From: Nymphaea colorata
Lineage: Eukaryota; Streptophyta; Magnoliopsida; Nymphaeales; Nymphaeaceae
Length of the DNA: 64,000 bases
Direction of reading: 5' to 3'
Assembly (NCBI RefSeq): GCF_008831285.2
Contig: NC_045138.2
Span: 19,687,934-19,751,933, forward strand
The notes under the pieces were generated by a model, which was not told where the DNA came from, made no database searches, and saw only the letters and a list, made by a program, of their open reading frames with translations. The position numbers were made by a program, and so were the translations under genes. This document shows positions 11,301 to 22,819 of this stretch, piece by piece (within the stretch, counting starts at the first letter, position 1; the number at the start of each line of letters is the position of its first letter).

Positions 11301-12074
11301 GTAACCGTAACTGTATAATTTGTAAACAAAAAATTAACAGCCAGACACAGCGTAAAAAGGATATTCCCGTAAAGGATGAAGACCAGTGTAAATGTAAAAG
11401 AGATGAGCAAAAACTTCACCAATCCCAAGAAGAAGAAAACCCCAAAAAGGTATTGGCCTAAAAGGAAAAGTTAAAGTCACTAGGAAGGAGATTACATAAT
11501 AGTAAGAACAGGAAAGTCGGTCTTTTCTTTTTTCTTCCTGTAATCGTAAGAGAAGAAGACTTACGAAGTCCGTTATGGGACGGAACTTAAGGTCCAGTAG
11601 TCCTCTACCAGACCCATAAATGATAAAAGGCCTGAGCAGTAGACCAGTTCGAGTTGGTACTAAGCCAACACTAACTCCAGAAGGAGGCACCCCAAATCAA
11701 GCAGTTCTACAAAAGGAGAGTAACGAGGAAGAAGTAGTAGCAACTCACTTGATGGTAACCCCACCATTGAAGTTATAGCGCGTGACGTTCTGCTTCACCC
11801 ATTGCTTCGCTGCACTGTAATCGCCGGCGATGGTGGCCAGCATATTGTTGGGAATGCCAACCATAACCTCCATCCCCGTCCCCGACAGCGCACTCATCGT
11901 CGCCTGGTCGGCGTCGAAGAGCTTCACCTTCTTAATCCCGTTGTCCTGCAGTAGCTGCGATACAATCGTCGGAGGCAGGGGATGGATTGCCTGAGTCCCC
12001 CAGTTGACTCCCAAGCCGTTCACGCACATAGCGAACGAAACCGCCCAGCATAGGCATACCAGCCGTGTCAACAT
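8381..12074 (-). CDS. GH17 endo-1,3-beta-glucanase with X8 domain, GPI-anchored type (copy 2)
   Basis: Tandem paralogue of the gene at 623-2710, cleaving 1,3-beta-glucans at the wall/plasma membrane. Exons on the minus strand: 12074-11749, 9630-9417 and 9283-8381; 480 residues. Intron positions and phases (2, then 0) equal those of copy 1, but intron 1 is 2118 bases here against 181 there. Start: ATG at 12074 opens a signal peptide ([20 protein letters not shown]) before LGVNWGTQ. Catalytic Glu116 lies in VAVGNEP and Glu260 in [11 protein letters not shown]. The X8 module begins at QWC and holds YGSSCGDMD; a hydrophobic C-terminus ([14 protein letters not shown]) fits a GPI signal. All domains look whole, so both copies should be active. 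Intron 1 has collected repeats and an unexplained coding-like frame. Confidence 0.95.
9803..9947. repeat. Imperfect inverted repeat with CTAGGCG words in intron 1
   Basis: The left edge (catggactag ... ggcgtca) and right edge (tgacgcctagtccatg) are inverted copies, and the interior repeats cctaagtccatcac. It stands out by GC content within the AT-rich intron of glucanase copy 2. Related CTAGGCG/CTAGGTG words appear in the NOT3 introns near 48400 and 51450. Likely a small non-autonomous element. Confidence 0.5.
11334..11690 (-). other. Coding-like open frame in intron 1 of glucanase copy 2
   Basis: 118 codons are open on the minus strand. They include [14 protein letters not shown], which resembles the LRPGFIYG segment of plant atypical short-chain dehydrogenases (the At1g32220/At5g10730 type). 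Just downstream on the same strand another open frame (11284-11030) contains [12 protein letters not shown]. Neither is complete and I see no nucleotide-binding Rossmann motif. It may be a captured gene fragment or chance. Confidence 0.2.
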
Positions 12075-13990
12075 TTTCCGGATCGGAGTATCGCCGGAAA
12101 AACAGACGGGTAGTCAGGAAACAAACTTCTAAAGACTACTCAATGCCGGAAAGAATTTCCTAAGAATTGGAGAAGGCAATATGGGGAACTCGGTTTAATC
12201 TCACTCTCTCTCTCTGTGCCGCCGAAGAACGAGGCGTATGGTCGGCAGAATCTGGTTACGTAGAGGAAAGGTTCCAGAAAACTAATTTCTTATACATATA
12301 TACAGACTGCAGCCGACCAAAAACTGAAGAAAAGACTCTCCCTTTCTTTCAACGAAAGCACCAGGTGGGTCATGCCAAATCTACCTCCCAAAAGCTGTCT
12401 AGCGGTAAACACGCGTCTTCTTCCACCAATGTTAAGAGTTCCCAGATTAAGCTCCCTCTCGTCAAAGCCGGCAAACCGGGCACGTCGCCGGAAAACCTCT
12501 TTCTGAGAACTACCCAGAACCAGAGAGATTATCCGGTGGCAACTAGAAAGAGTGCGGTACAAAAAGGCGCGCCGATTTTCTCCCACTCCCGATGATCTCT
12601 CTCTCTCTGTCCCTTTGCTTTTATTTGGGATTCCCTGCAAATGGTCAGAACTTCGACGTGGAAGTCACTGTTCAAATCCAGCAGCTCACGTTGCTAGAAC
12701 ATGGGGGCGGTTGGTTACACAGATTTCGTGGCAGGTTCTCAAACTCGGGCGTTTGGTGGATTCCGTCCAGATCTGATTCATAATACCAAGATCCAAATCT
12801 TGCTAGAACCTTGCCTTGATGTATTAGATCCCAATAGCTACTTAGCCTAATTTTATATTTAAAAGCTGTGGTAAAAGATCTACACAGAAATCCAAGATTC
12901 ACATTTGAAGCTTTCATTTTACTCTTTTACATTGATAAAAAGTCTCAGAGAGAGGGAGATTTTGAGTTCATGGATTTCAAATTATAAATATATTAGATCC
13001 CTTAAGTGTCAAAAAGATCATACTTTCATATCATTTATATTTTTTTTAACTATAAGTGTTATTATTTTTTGTGCTTCCAGATCATCAGTTCAAGTTAGAA
13101 AGCCAACTATTTTGTTTAATTTAAACGAAAAGGGAAACGCGTGTGAACCGTGAAGTTGAATATGACAAAATGATTTGGAAGCAACTGGGCCGCCCTTTAC
13201 CAATGCTGGCGTTTGCATTCTCGGTTTTTTTAATATTTTTTTAGTGAAAAGAATCTGGACGTCCATAGAATATCTGAAGAAATTATTTTCTTTAATTTTT
13301 AAATTCTTCCAGCGTAAAGTCATTATAGGAAAAAGGTTACTTAAGCGGTTTCAAAAATTTTATATAAAATAAGTGATTTTTTTTTTATTTCATTTATAAT
13401 TTTTTTTTTTTAAGTGTAGGTTATGTTGCCTATAACTCATCTTTGATTCTTGTGAAAATCAAATTATATAGATTACTTTATATGGTTAGATTCCTGTAGC
13501 ATAAAAACTTGAGACGTTCAATTTTTTAAGAGCACTTATGCTGATCTGATTTCTTATTCGATATTAATTTTTTCTTTATATACTTGATTTGTTTAGACTG
13601 GTTCAATTAAATATATGAACCAAATCGAATATGCTGACATTCCTAATTGAAAAAAAAAAAACATCATATGTATCCAAATTGGGCCAATTCAATGTGCATG
13701 GATGATTCCATTTCCAAAAAATGGTTTCTTCAACCATGTAAATTCCATTATATATATGACCCATACGACATGTCAACTAAGTTAAGTATAAAAACTATAT
13801 ATTCTCTATAAATGGTCAATTTAATTTGGTTGCTACTTTATAAGGTATTGTGTACAAAATTATTTGTTTCAGCAAGTGTGTGGCCCTTAGGACTTTCATT
13901 TTGATCAAATGATTTCATATGTACCATCTTATGAATCATTAATCAACTTAATTGGTTGTCTCATAATTAATGTGTACTTAGTTCACATTT
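12075..13990. other. Upstream of glucanase copy 2; AT-rich DNA without a gene
   Basis: The first several hundred bases are the likely promoter and 5' UTR of the minus-strand gene. Open frames on both strands (for example 12167-12595) look like shadows with biased composition. Nothing else recognised. Confidence 0.4.
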
Positions 13991-13999
13991 TTATAATTT

Positions 14000-14027
14000 C
14001 TCTCTCTCTGCCCCCCCCTCTCTCTCT

Positions 14028-14080
<53 letters not shown>
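14000..14080. repeat. Compound CT and TA microsatellite
   Basis: A pyrimidine (CT) tract with an internal C run passes directly into about 25 TA units at 14031-14080. Confidence 0.9.
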
Positions 14081-14082
<2 letters not shown>

Positions 14083-14489
14083 TGTGTAATCGAATAAGAG
14101 GTTTGTCTCGAGACCTTCCAGGTTTTAAAACAAGTTTGGCGTTGAAGAAGGTAGCCGTTTTTTGGCATAATCTAATGGTGGTCTATCTAACCAAGCTTAG
14201 TGGTTGAGAAAGAAAATAATATCCACACAAATGTGACTGTCTTGAGCGATATTTTTTTTTATCAAACGTATTTCCCTTTCTCCAGTTTGAATATTTAATT
14301 TAATAGTATATACGACAAAGAATCTTGAAAAGAAGGTTAACTAAATCTAATCTACCTTAAGCCCTCGTGGCCTTCGATCAATTGGTTCGGGTGGAGATAA
14401 CGTGTGAATGTCCCCAAGATGACGGCATGAGGCGAGAAAACCCAGCTCACTTTTACCCTCAGTCAAACACGGGAGAAATCTTTGTTTTA

Positions 14490-14612
14490 TAAATAATGAA
14501 AAGAATACCCTAAGGTTGTGTTTGATTTAATAAATAATGAAAAGAATACCCTAAGGTTGTGTTTGATTTAATAAATAATGAAAAGAATACCCTAAGGTTG
14601 TGTTTGATTTAA
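14490..14612. repeat. Three tandem copies of a 41-bp unit
   Basis: aaataatgaaaagaatacc recurs at 14491, 14532 and 14573, giving a strict 41-base period; each unit ends gttgtgtttgattta. The copies are nearly identical, so the array is young. Confidence 0.9.
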
Positions 14613-14691
14613 AGCGGATTTGAGATCGAGGTGATACAAGATCTTAAATCCATAGATTTAAGATTAGAATTTAGAATCCCCTCTTGTCACC

Positions 14692-14893
14692 ACCGGGGGC
14701 GGAAGAAGGGGGTTCTTATGGGACGTGGCTCCACCTCAATTTTTGTTTTATTTAAATGTAAATTTAAAAAAAAATCACTTGTTTTGTATAAAATTTTTGA
14801 AAAATAATATTTTTGCTGTCAGTTAAAATTTAAAAACTTTAATTCGACTTTTTCATGAAAAATTTTTGGTTTCACTCCTGCCCACCACGAACC
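14692..14893. repeat. Dispersed repeat, GGGCGGAAG...GGTTTCACTCC
   Basis: Begins gggggcggaagaaggggg, runs through a long A/T-rich body and ends ggtttcactcctgccc. The outer words are roughly inverted to each other (GGCGGA / TTTCACTCC). It fits a widespread type of plant repeat, recognisable here by wording only; the class is not certain. Confidence 0.4.
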
Positions 14894-14979
14894 ATATAAT
14901 CGTAAATATCCATGGATCTCACGACGAGTTGAGGTTCTTAGGATCTTAAATCTATGGGTTTAAGTGGACTCCTTTTATC

Positions 14980-15222
14980 TGACTTTAAATTCATGTTAAA
15001 ATGACTTTAAATTCATGGTTTTTAACATGTAGCAATTCATGTTAAAATGACTTTAAATTCATGGTTTTTAACATGTAGCTGGGGATCTCCCACTTGTGAC
15101 CCAACTTAATTCATGTTAAAATGACTTTAAATTTATGTTAAAATGACTTTAAATTCATGGTTTTTAACATGTAGCATAGTGATATAAACTGGGGATCTCC
15201 CACCTGTGACCCAACTTAAGAA
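14980..15222. repeat. Complex nested tandem repeat
   Basis: The words ttcatgttaaaatgac and ggtttttaacatgtagc recur three to four times, and a second module (ctggggatctcccac, tgtgacccaactta) occurs twice, near 15080 and 15190. The alternation indicates nested duplications rather than a simple array. Confidence 0.8.
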
Positions 15223-15794
15223 AAGTGGCCATTGAATGTTTCCTCAAATGAATGGAAAAAAAGAGATCCAAAATGCTTTTTGCAAAATCAAGGCTCCAAC
15301 GAGAGACGCACCAAAACTCCATCACTCCGTGCAGGTCCCGAATTGAATATATAAATATAGGCAAACAGACATCGTGCCCATGTGGCTTCAGCCTTAATTC
15401 AAATTTCAAAATTATTGAGTGCCACACGGAAATATAATAATTTTGTTTTCGTCCTTTTTCATGACAATGAGTCAGATATCCAATCCAAATCCAAACCCGA
15501 ATGGAACTCCAACCGCATTATTCGTCCATTTGAGATGAATGAAAGCAGACAAAGCGGGTCCCTGTCCATGGTGGAAGAACCCCGATGGGTCCCACCGCCA
15601 GAATGCTCCACGAGCCGTTCTGCCATTATGAAAGGAACCGGACAGATCTTTTACTTGTTTTGTGTCGTAAATAATTGTTTTATTATTGTCTTGTGTTTGT
15701 TAAGAAGAACACATTATTTTTCAACTTTCAAAAAGCATAACATATTTACTAAAACAAAAAATATAAGGTTTATATATCCAATTGTTGTATAGTG

Positions 15795-15890
15795 GATGGA
15801 CTAGTGGGAGGCAGAGATAGTTGTAGCTGTTGTGGGCAATTGTCCACAATAGTCCACAGATTTTTCTTATATAAATACTTTATCAATGAA
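15795..15890. repeat. Dispersed repeat with GTGGGCAATTG core (copy 2)
   Basis: Contains gaggcagagatagttgtagc, gttgtgggcaattgtcc and a T/A-rich end with atactttatc, collinear with the copy at 5345-5450. Confidence 0.45.
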
Positions 15891-16679
15891 CTTTTTGAAT
15901 TGTGAAAACGACATAATGTTCTTGGATAAGTTGTCCACCAAACAGGGTTTAATATGCCCCACCACAACTCAAGGAACCGGTGGTTATGGCCATGAATGTT
16001 GCAACGGGTAGTAGCTGACATATCACGGACAGGCTGTTCTCTCATAAAGGTGTGGACGGAGTAATGGACCTGTCTGCCATTACAAGAGGATATTCTCCCA
16101 TGACTGAGATATATATATCTTTTCTTTTTTTTTTCTTTTTTTGTTGACAAAATTAAATAATTCTAAGAAGCCAAAGGAAGATATTTTTACATTTTAGTTT
16201 TTAAAACAATTCATAATATTTTAAATTTATTTTTTTTGGGTTCATACTACTTCTCTTTTGTATCCTTCACCTCTAAGATTCACAGTTTGAAACTATGAAT
16301 TTCTTTTTAGGCGTTTATTTCAAGAAAATGTACGGTCCATGTGAACATTTGCATTGTTCAATAAAGTTCTCTTTTCACACAAAACTATGCAGAGAACGCT
16401 CACTTTCAAGCTAAAAGAATTGTAAATGTGCTTTTTCGAACTTCCAAACACGAAAGCCTTTTTAATAGTCACGAGTCCAACTACAAGGCGTCAAATTTAA
16501 AGGCCCTTTACTATGGTAAGTCGAATGCTATATATATATATAATTTGAAAAGCAGCGTTTCGTGAATCTGTTTCATTTTTAGAATATATTTATTATCAAC
16601 AAACTCCTACTCATAGATCCAAATAATATGTGTCATGGAGGCAAGAAAGAGTTGGTGCCACATTTTCTTTTGCAAATTG

Positions 16680-16682
<3 letters not shown>

Positions 16683-16713
<31 letters not shown>
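16683..16713. repeat. TA microsatellite
   Basis: About 15 uninterrupted TA units. Confidence 0.9.
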
Positions 16714-16717
<4 letters not shown>

Positions 16718-18075
16718 CAACCTCATTTTTTAATAAACTAAATTCTTTAATCAAGACAAATAATATAGGTTAAACTAAATATTTTAAATTTTACTTGTAA
16801 CATTATTAATTTATCAAAAATTGGAGAGAGGAAAATTTTACATATATAGGTCATGGCAGTTGTACTAGTCTCTCGTAAATTGATTTGATCGAAGCTAAAG
16901 CTCAATACAATTGAGATCCCAATGTTTCGTTGCAATTATCTTCGAGAAGGTTGGTGCACAGGGCAGGGGTTATAAGCGGTCAGTTTCCATTTCTATCTCC
17001 CTCTTGTGCTGCAAAAAAGAGAATACCAATATACAAATTAAAATATTTGGGTGGAAAGGAGGAGGACATCACCCCAAGACATTGAAAGCAACTTAATTTC
17101 TTGTGTTGGATGATGAAGGAATGAATGAAATACTCTTCATGTTCGCCCAACAATACTTTATTACATTTATTATCTGGATCCAACCCAGATTTGACGTGAG
17201 TGTGCAGTTGCTCGTGAATTGTCCATATTCAAAAGGCTTCAAGTTTAGACACTTTGAAGGTTACTCATCGACCACTTCTGAGCTGTGTTTGAGTGCCATG
17301 GAAAACCGTGATCTTCCGGGAAAATTTATCCCGAAAATTCATGCCTTCGCAGCAATGGTCGAGCGTCTATCGGATATACAAGTGGCAAAAAATGTGGACA
17401 AATAAATAAAACGTACTGGACAAAAGTGTTGGAATATACATACATGCTTTAACTATAGTGTTTGAATTCACGACATGTAGCTTTCTGCAGCTTTATCTAC
17501 GCCAAGCCACAAGGCTCGTGATAATTTAATGATGCATTAACTATGTATTTAATGGGATTTGAAACATTTGGTCACGATAAGTCGGCTTATCCTTATATTT
17601 TTTGTACTTTAAGATTATGCCTATTTTTTATCTAATAAAAAACAAGCTTTAACAAAACTTCATTTAAACAAAATAAAAAATAAAAAACCTGACCCTTCAT
17701 ATTGTTGATAAAAAAAAAAACAGATGTTAAGTCTGTCGCCCAAAACAAACAAACAAAATTTTTGAAACTCGTTAAAAATCTCGGCTTTCATTTTCACAGG
17801 GCTCATCCAAACACAGTGTAAAACGTTGAAATTTAGAATGTCGCTTGCAAAACATACGTCAACACCAAGGTGTCAACCAATTGTGGGCTTGAAAGTTTTT
17901 TGCTTGCGTAGGATACGACATTGAATCAATCCCAATATATATTCAATATGGTACGTGTCGTGACCCAATAAGTTTGAATCGTTAGATGTCAATTTTTGTT
18001 GACATATTTGATCACATTGAGTTAGAAGAAACTCAGGAAAGATTGAACCCTTTTAGGAATAAAGTAGATGGAAAC
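16714..18075. other. AT-rich intergenic DNA, nothing recognised
   Basis: A 100-codon plus-strand frame at 17103-17405 has no resemblance to a known family and no splice context that extends it. No RNA gene seen. Confidence 0.4.
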
Positions 18076-18265
18076 CATCTGTAGGTCAAAACTGTTTAGG
18101 TGAGCGAGAGGTGTTAACCCCCACCGCCCAAGCAAGGCCCGAAGGCCCCCCCATTCCCCCTACCTTCGAGGTCTTGAGCTGCGTCGGTGTCAGCGATAGC
18201 AGCGGTGCACCATTCAGCTTGGATGCCGCGCCCTATCCGAGCTGCATCTGTAGGTCAAAACTGTT
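18076..18265. mobile_element. GC-rich retroposon-like insertion with 21-bp flanking repeats (copy 2)
   Basis: A 21-base direct repeat (catctgtaggtcaaaactgt plus one T) lies at 18076-18096 and 18245-18265 and brackets a 148-base GC-rich insert. On the minus strand the insert ends ...gttaacacctctcgctcac and contains the same words as copy 1 at 6631-6700 (tagggggaatggggg, ccttcgggcctt). Copy 1 lacks the 5' part and a short internal stretch. Flanking repeats of unequal sequence show two independent insertions. No coding capacity; tRNA-like A and B boxes are not convincing. Confidence 0.6.
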
Positions 18266-18654
18266 AAGATGTGAAACCATTAAGTAGAGTTGCAAAGAAG
18301 CAATCTCGTGCATGACAAGGAATTTCCAATTGATCGATCGGATTCTTGTTCTAAGCATTAATTTCAGAATAGTTCGTTTTTGTTGGGTCACGTTTGATAG
18401 AGTTGAATCTCAACTGTGAAATTTTGTGTTTTATATATATGTCCACGCTGTTATAATTGTCAGCTCTCTCTCTCTAGGTCAGATTTATCTTTAGTTTTCT
18501 ATTGCCTGAAAGAGCGTAGAATAACTGGGCAGGTGAGGGTAGTGGGAGAGTCAACAAAATTTTATAGATATTTACAAATTTTCATATCTAAAGGGACATT
18601 CATATATACAATAGAGTAAATGTTTGAAGATGTTACCATGAAAACAAGGAAACA

Positions 18655-18725
18655 TTGAGGGACTGGTGTGGCAGTGTGGGCAACTGCCCACACCAGTCCA
18701 TATGTTGGTTTCGCCACTGAGCATG
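18655..18725. repeat. Dispersed repeat with GTGTGGGCAACTG core (copy 3)
   Basis: actggtgtggcagtgtggg, caactgcccacacc and ggtttcgccactg follow each other; this is the inverted orientation of the family seen at 5345 and 15795. The core is itself palindromic. Confidence 0.4.
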
Positions 18726-18928
18726 GGGCACACAAGACCGTGCTTCTCTCCTCTTTGATTCCTATTGGTGGTGCTTTTCTTGGAGGTTTGAGTTTGAGCT
18801 AAGAAACTGTTGTGGGCGCTCTTTCTCTCCCTTCTCTCTCCACTCAACTTTGTCTTTCTCTAACTATGTCTTAGTTTAGTAGAGATCATTCAATGGCTTT
18901 TATTAGTGTTCTTCAATGACCAAATGAG

Positions 18929-18958
18929 TCTCTCTCTCTCTCTCTCTTTCTCTCTCTT
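18929..18958. repeat. CT microsatellite
   Basis: A nearly pure TC run with one interruption; shorter CT tracts follow near 19060. Confidence 0.9.
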
Positions 18959-19435
18959 ATAGGTTTCTCTTAATAGGAAAGCATTCCTCATCTGCCCCTT
19001 CTTTGTTTCTCAAACTATTGGCCTTGGCAATTGAGGGTGTCTACTTTTACTTTCCACTCTCTCTCTCTCTCTAGTAGTGTACTTGGAGAATGGGCTTCAT
19101 AGCCCTTCCTTTTGCTAGAAATGATTCTAATCTTCGATCTGATTTTAGAGAGAGAAAAAACATTAACATGGCAAGCTTTATCTTGCTATCACTTTTTTCG
19201 AGTGAGGCTCCAAGAGAAAACACTATTTACATATTGACACCATGAGAGATAGAAATGAACACTGACCTTTTACCATCCCCCATCCCAGCCGTTATCCTGC
19301 TACTACTACGGATGCAGATCTTACATACCTAGAGAAGTCCCACCTTTCTTTATCCACCTAAGAGAATTTCAGGTTTTTCTTAGATTCAATTCGACATATT
19401 TTATATCAATCTAAGCGTTTGATGGAACTAGGGAG

Positions 19436-19759
19436 CGGGTTGGGATCCACTAAACCAAGGGCTTGAGCCAAGGAGTGCGTCAAGTTGTTACAGTGGTATT
19501 AAAGCCGGTTCAACACTCAGACCTGAGGTCCCACATATGCTAACGCATGTGCCTTAAGGGGGGTAGATTGCAATGTCTCAAAGGTTTAGTCTCATATTGA
19601 AGATTGTGAGATATCTTCAATGGCTTATAAAGAAGAGTCATTAATGAGATGATTGTTATGGTTACTAGCCTTTTTAGGGTTAGAGTCGAAACTGCTAAAA
19701 AACGAGTTGGGATTCGCTAGACGAGAAGCCTGAGCCATGGAGTGGGTCGGGTTGTTACA
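19436..19759 (+). mobile_element. Small LTR-retrotransposon fossil (TRIM-like)
   Basis: Two related segments end in gttgttaca (19484-19492 and 19751-19759) and share the words gttgggat, gagcca and ggagtg. Right after the first lies tggtattaaagc (19494-19505), close to the tRNA-iMet primer-binding site of plant LTR elements. The stretch from about 19569 has the wording of a plant LTR start (caatgtctcaaagg ... gtgagatatcttcaatgg). No coding region lies between the ends, so it is a very small or deleted element. Broken; age moderate, judging by divergence between the two ends. Confidence 0.5.
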
Positions 19760-20389
19760 CCCTGAATCTCCCCATATATGTGAGGTTACATCTGAAATCA
19801 AAAGATATCGAATGTCCCCTAATCAGGGACATAGCCAAGAAGCCGACAAAAGGCCCTCGCCTTACTCAGCTTTGAAAAAAATCCTAGCCCAGTCATTGCC
19901 CACTAATCCAATTAATGCATTCTCTCTCAAGAGGAACATGGTGATCAATTATGGAGTTTCTTTATAAAAGTTGTTAAAGGTGGTTCGACAATAAAGATAT
20001 CGATGGAGTGTCTCATGGAGTGTTTAATGAACATACCCACCCAACCAACGTATTTGGAGTAGCCTTATGAAACAATTTAAAGTTCACATTATCATTTTAT
20101 TGGGTTTTACATAATATAAAGTATGATAAGAAGATCATAATCTTGCCTCAAACACATGATATAATTACAAATTTTGTATATGTAATTATCTAAATTAGAA
20201 AACATATACATATGCTCTTGAAACATCAATTTGTAAAGTGGTGGAGGGGAGTTAGAAGCTGAAGAATGTATCGATATAACCTTTCGTCACCGGAAAGCAT
20301 GTTTATAAAGATACAATATATTCTTTGCGGACCACTCTCTTTCTCTCTTAATTTCAATGCCCCTGATGACAAGAAGAAGAACAAACTGG

Positions 20390-20715
20390 TGTGGCCCCAC
20401 TTAAGGCTACGCACCGGGGTTTGGACCGCCGGTGGTACTCGGCGCCTGGCGCGACTTAGGCTCGGGCGAGCTCGAAAAAAAGGGTATTGGATCGGTCCAA
20501 AATGTTATCGAGCCGGTTTGGGTGGGCCCGATAAGCTTGAGTGGATCGATAACATTTGTTAATATTATATATATATAATTATGATATTTTATTATAATTT
20601 TTAATATTTATATATTATTTTTAAAAAATATATATATATTTTTATAATTTAATCGAGTCGAACCCAGGTCGAACTCGAACCCAGGTTTCGAGTGTTCCCG
20701 ATGCCCAGCTGCGAA
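20390..20715. mobile_element. Probable hAT-like non-autonomous element with AT-rich core
   Basis: A GC-rich left part (ggtttggaccgccggtgg; ggctcgggcgagctcg), an AT-rich middle (20558-20650) and a right part with cgaactcgaacccagg ending cccgatgcccagc. The organisation is the same as at 6165-6490. Boundaries are approximate. Confidence 0.35.
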
Positions 20716-22542
20716 AGGATCTTTGGCTCTTTCGGCGCGTTGTCGGAGTCGAGAGTTTCAGATATTGCACAAAACTTCCGGAAAATGAAGGGAGGAATTT
20801 GAGATTTTATAAATGGAGAAGGGTGTTTCAGTCCAACAGTTGCTTGAAAGACACGCAACGAAGTGAACGAAAGCAATGACCAGGAGATGGTTCCCCTTTC
20901 CCGCCAGATGGTTTTACCGCCTTGTAAATTACAGAAAAGTCCTCAAATTTGAACATTTTCTAGAAATGCTACTCCAATGAATGTCATGTCCGTGGAACCT
21001 CACAGGAGTCGGAGAACTTTAATTTTTCTTTTTTTCTGGAAGGGGGTTTTCTCGTCGAGGGTAGTTTTGGTAAAACGACCTGCTTGCCCGGAGCACCTGG
21101 TTTTTCCCGTCAATTTTTCCACTTCCGCCGGCGCTTCCGTCAAGCGGCCGCCGAGGAACTCCCGCGGCGCTCTTCGTCCTTCTTCCGGCAGATCCGTCCG
21201 TTTTTAGGCCGTCCCGTCGCCGATGATCCCCCAACTTCACCTGGTTGATGGAATATGAAGAGCTTGGTAGTGGCGTCTCTGTCCCTCTCTTTATTGTTAC
21301 TTTGTTAGTTATCGATTATGTTTCTGCCTCATTGCTTTATGTTGTTTTGTTTTATTTATTTGTTTCTCGTCCCTTGACATTGGAATTTTCTTGAGGGTTT
21401 AGGTAGGGCTTTAACTGCACGAGTATTTTTAGATTCTTTTTTCTTTGTGTATTATTTTGTGCAACGATTGAAAATGTTGAGGTTTTTTCATCTACGATTC
21501 TCTTAAGAAGGTTTTCTCTTCAACACAACTGTTTCAGATTTTTGTTTCTGTCCCGAATAGGGTTTAGCATATCATGCTTCAAGATTAGGGTTTCCGCCGC
21601 TGTGTAACCTGTGTTGATTAGGTTTTAGTTCAGTCTCTGAATGTCCGTTCCAGGTTTTTTCTATGCTTTCGTGTGAAAGTTTTGACGGGGGAGTGGGTGG
21701 TAGCTGAAGTAGTACTCGTTTGAGGGTTTGAAGTGGAGTTCGGTACGGGGGCCCGAGTGAAACATTGATCTTTCCTCGTAGGATCTTGTATTTCAATATT
21801 CTGCATTTAGGATTCGAGGGAGTTGCTTGGTCTGCTCGTGATTGAAGGGGTTGGTAGTTCTACATGTACTGTACGTTTTGAAACTGAAATTATGGTTAGT
21901 TGTTTATTGGAAGCATTGGGGATGATTATGCTGGTAATGTCTAATAGTATATTCTAGAATTTGAGAAGAACTGCAAATTCGTTGCTTATGGTCTGTATAG
22001 GAGTTTGAGAAGAATGGGAATTGGTTGGTTACGGTTTTTAGAGGAATTAAGGTGTTTCTGTATGGTCTTCGATCTTGGGATTTGGTTCTGGGTTATGATA
22101 GGGTGTAATTTCACGGAGAAGATGTTATCAGAGTTTTATCTAGTATTCCAAATCAGGGAGCAGAATTTATGTTCGGTTTTTGAGCTTAAAATTGGACTTT
22201 GGAGTCCAAATTATGCTAAAAGAAAATGAACACTTCTTATGGTGTTGTAAATTTTCTTATATGGATTATGATGCAGAAAAACTATGATTTTGATCATGCT
22301 AGTTGATTTTCAGGGTGTCTAATGATCAATCTCGATACATAGTCCCATTTGTCGCTACAATTGAGGCTTACGTAGGGGACTGAGGGTAATACGCTTGACT
22401 TTCAGGTGCAGGAAAACTTAATGTTTGGAATAAACTAGATCTATCTTGGTACCTGTTTTGAATTTGTATTCATTTATTGGTTATTTTCACTAAGTTGGTA
22501 TTCAGAATCTGCACATTGCTGCATTTGTTGATCAAAAGTCGA

Positions 22543-22680
22543 TCGTGTTCTTTGGTTCTTAACTTTGAATATGCATGTTGCTTGTTCATTACTGACTTCT
22601 TGAGGAGAAACCTCTCGTGTTCTTTGGTTCTTAACTTTGAATGTGCATGTTGCTTGTTCGTTACTGACTTCTTTTGGTGA
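22543..22680. repeat. Two tandem copies of a 72-bp unit
   Basis: tcgtgttctttggttcttaa starts at 22543 and again at 22615; the units differ by few bases and lie in the presumed 5'-UTR intron of the EMSY-like gene. Confidence 0.85.
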
Positions 22681-22819
22681 TAACAGATTTATATTCTTGG
22701 TTATACCATGTTTAAAATAAGCTAATAAAGGAAGGTGCATTTGATTGCATTGAGGCCCTTAAAGAATAGAATAGACAAAGCTATGATATGAGACCCTGGC
22801 CTTCACAATCTGGACTAAT

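Noticed and set aside
12167-12640. 142- and 116-codon overlapping frames on both strands upstream of glucanase copy 2
   Set aside because: No recognisable domain, both strands open alike, and the location fits the promoter/leader of the minus-strand gene; most likely chance.
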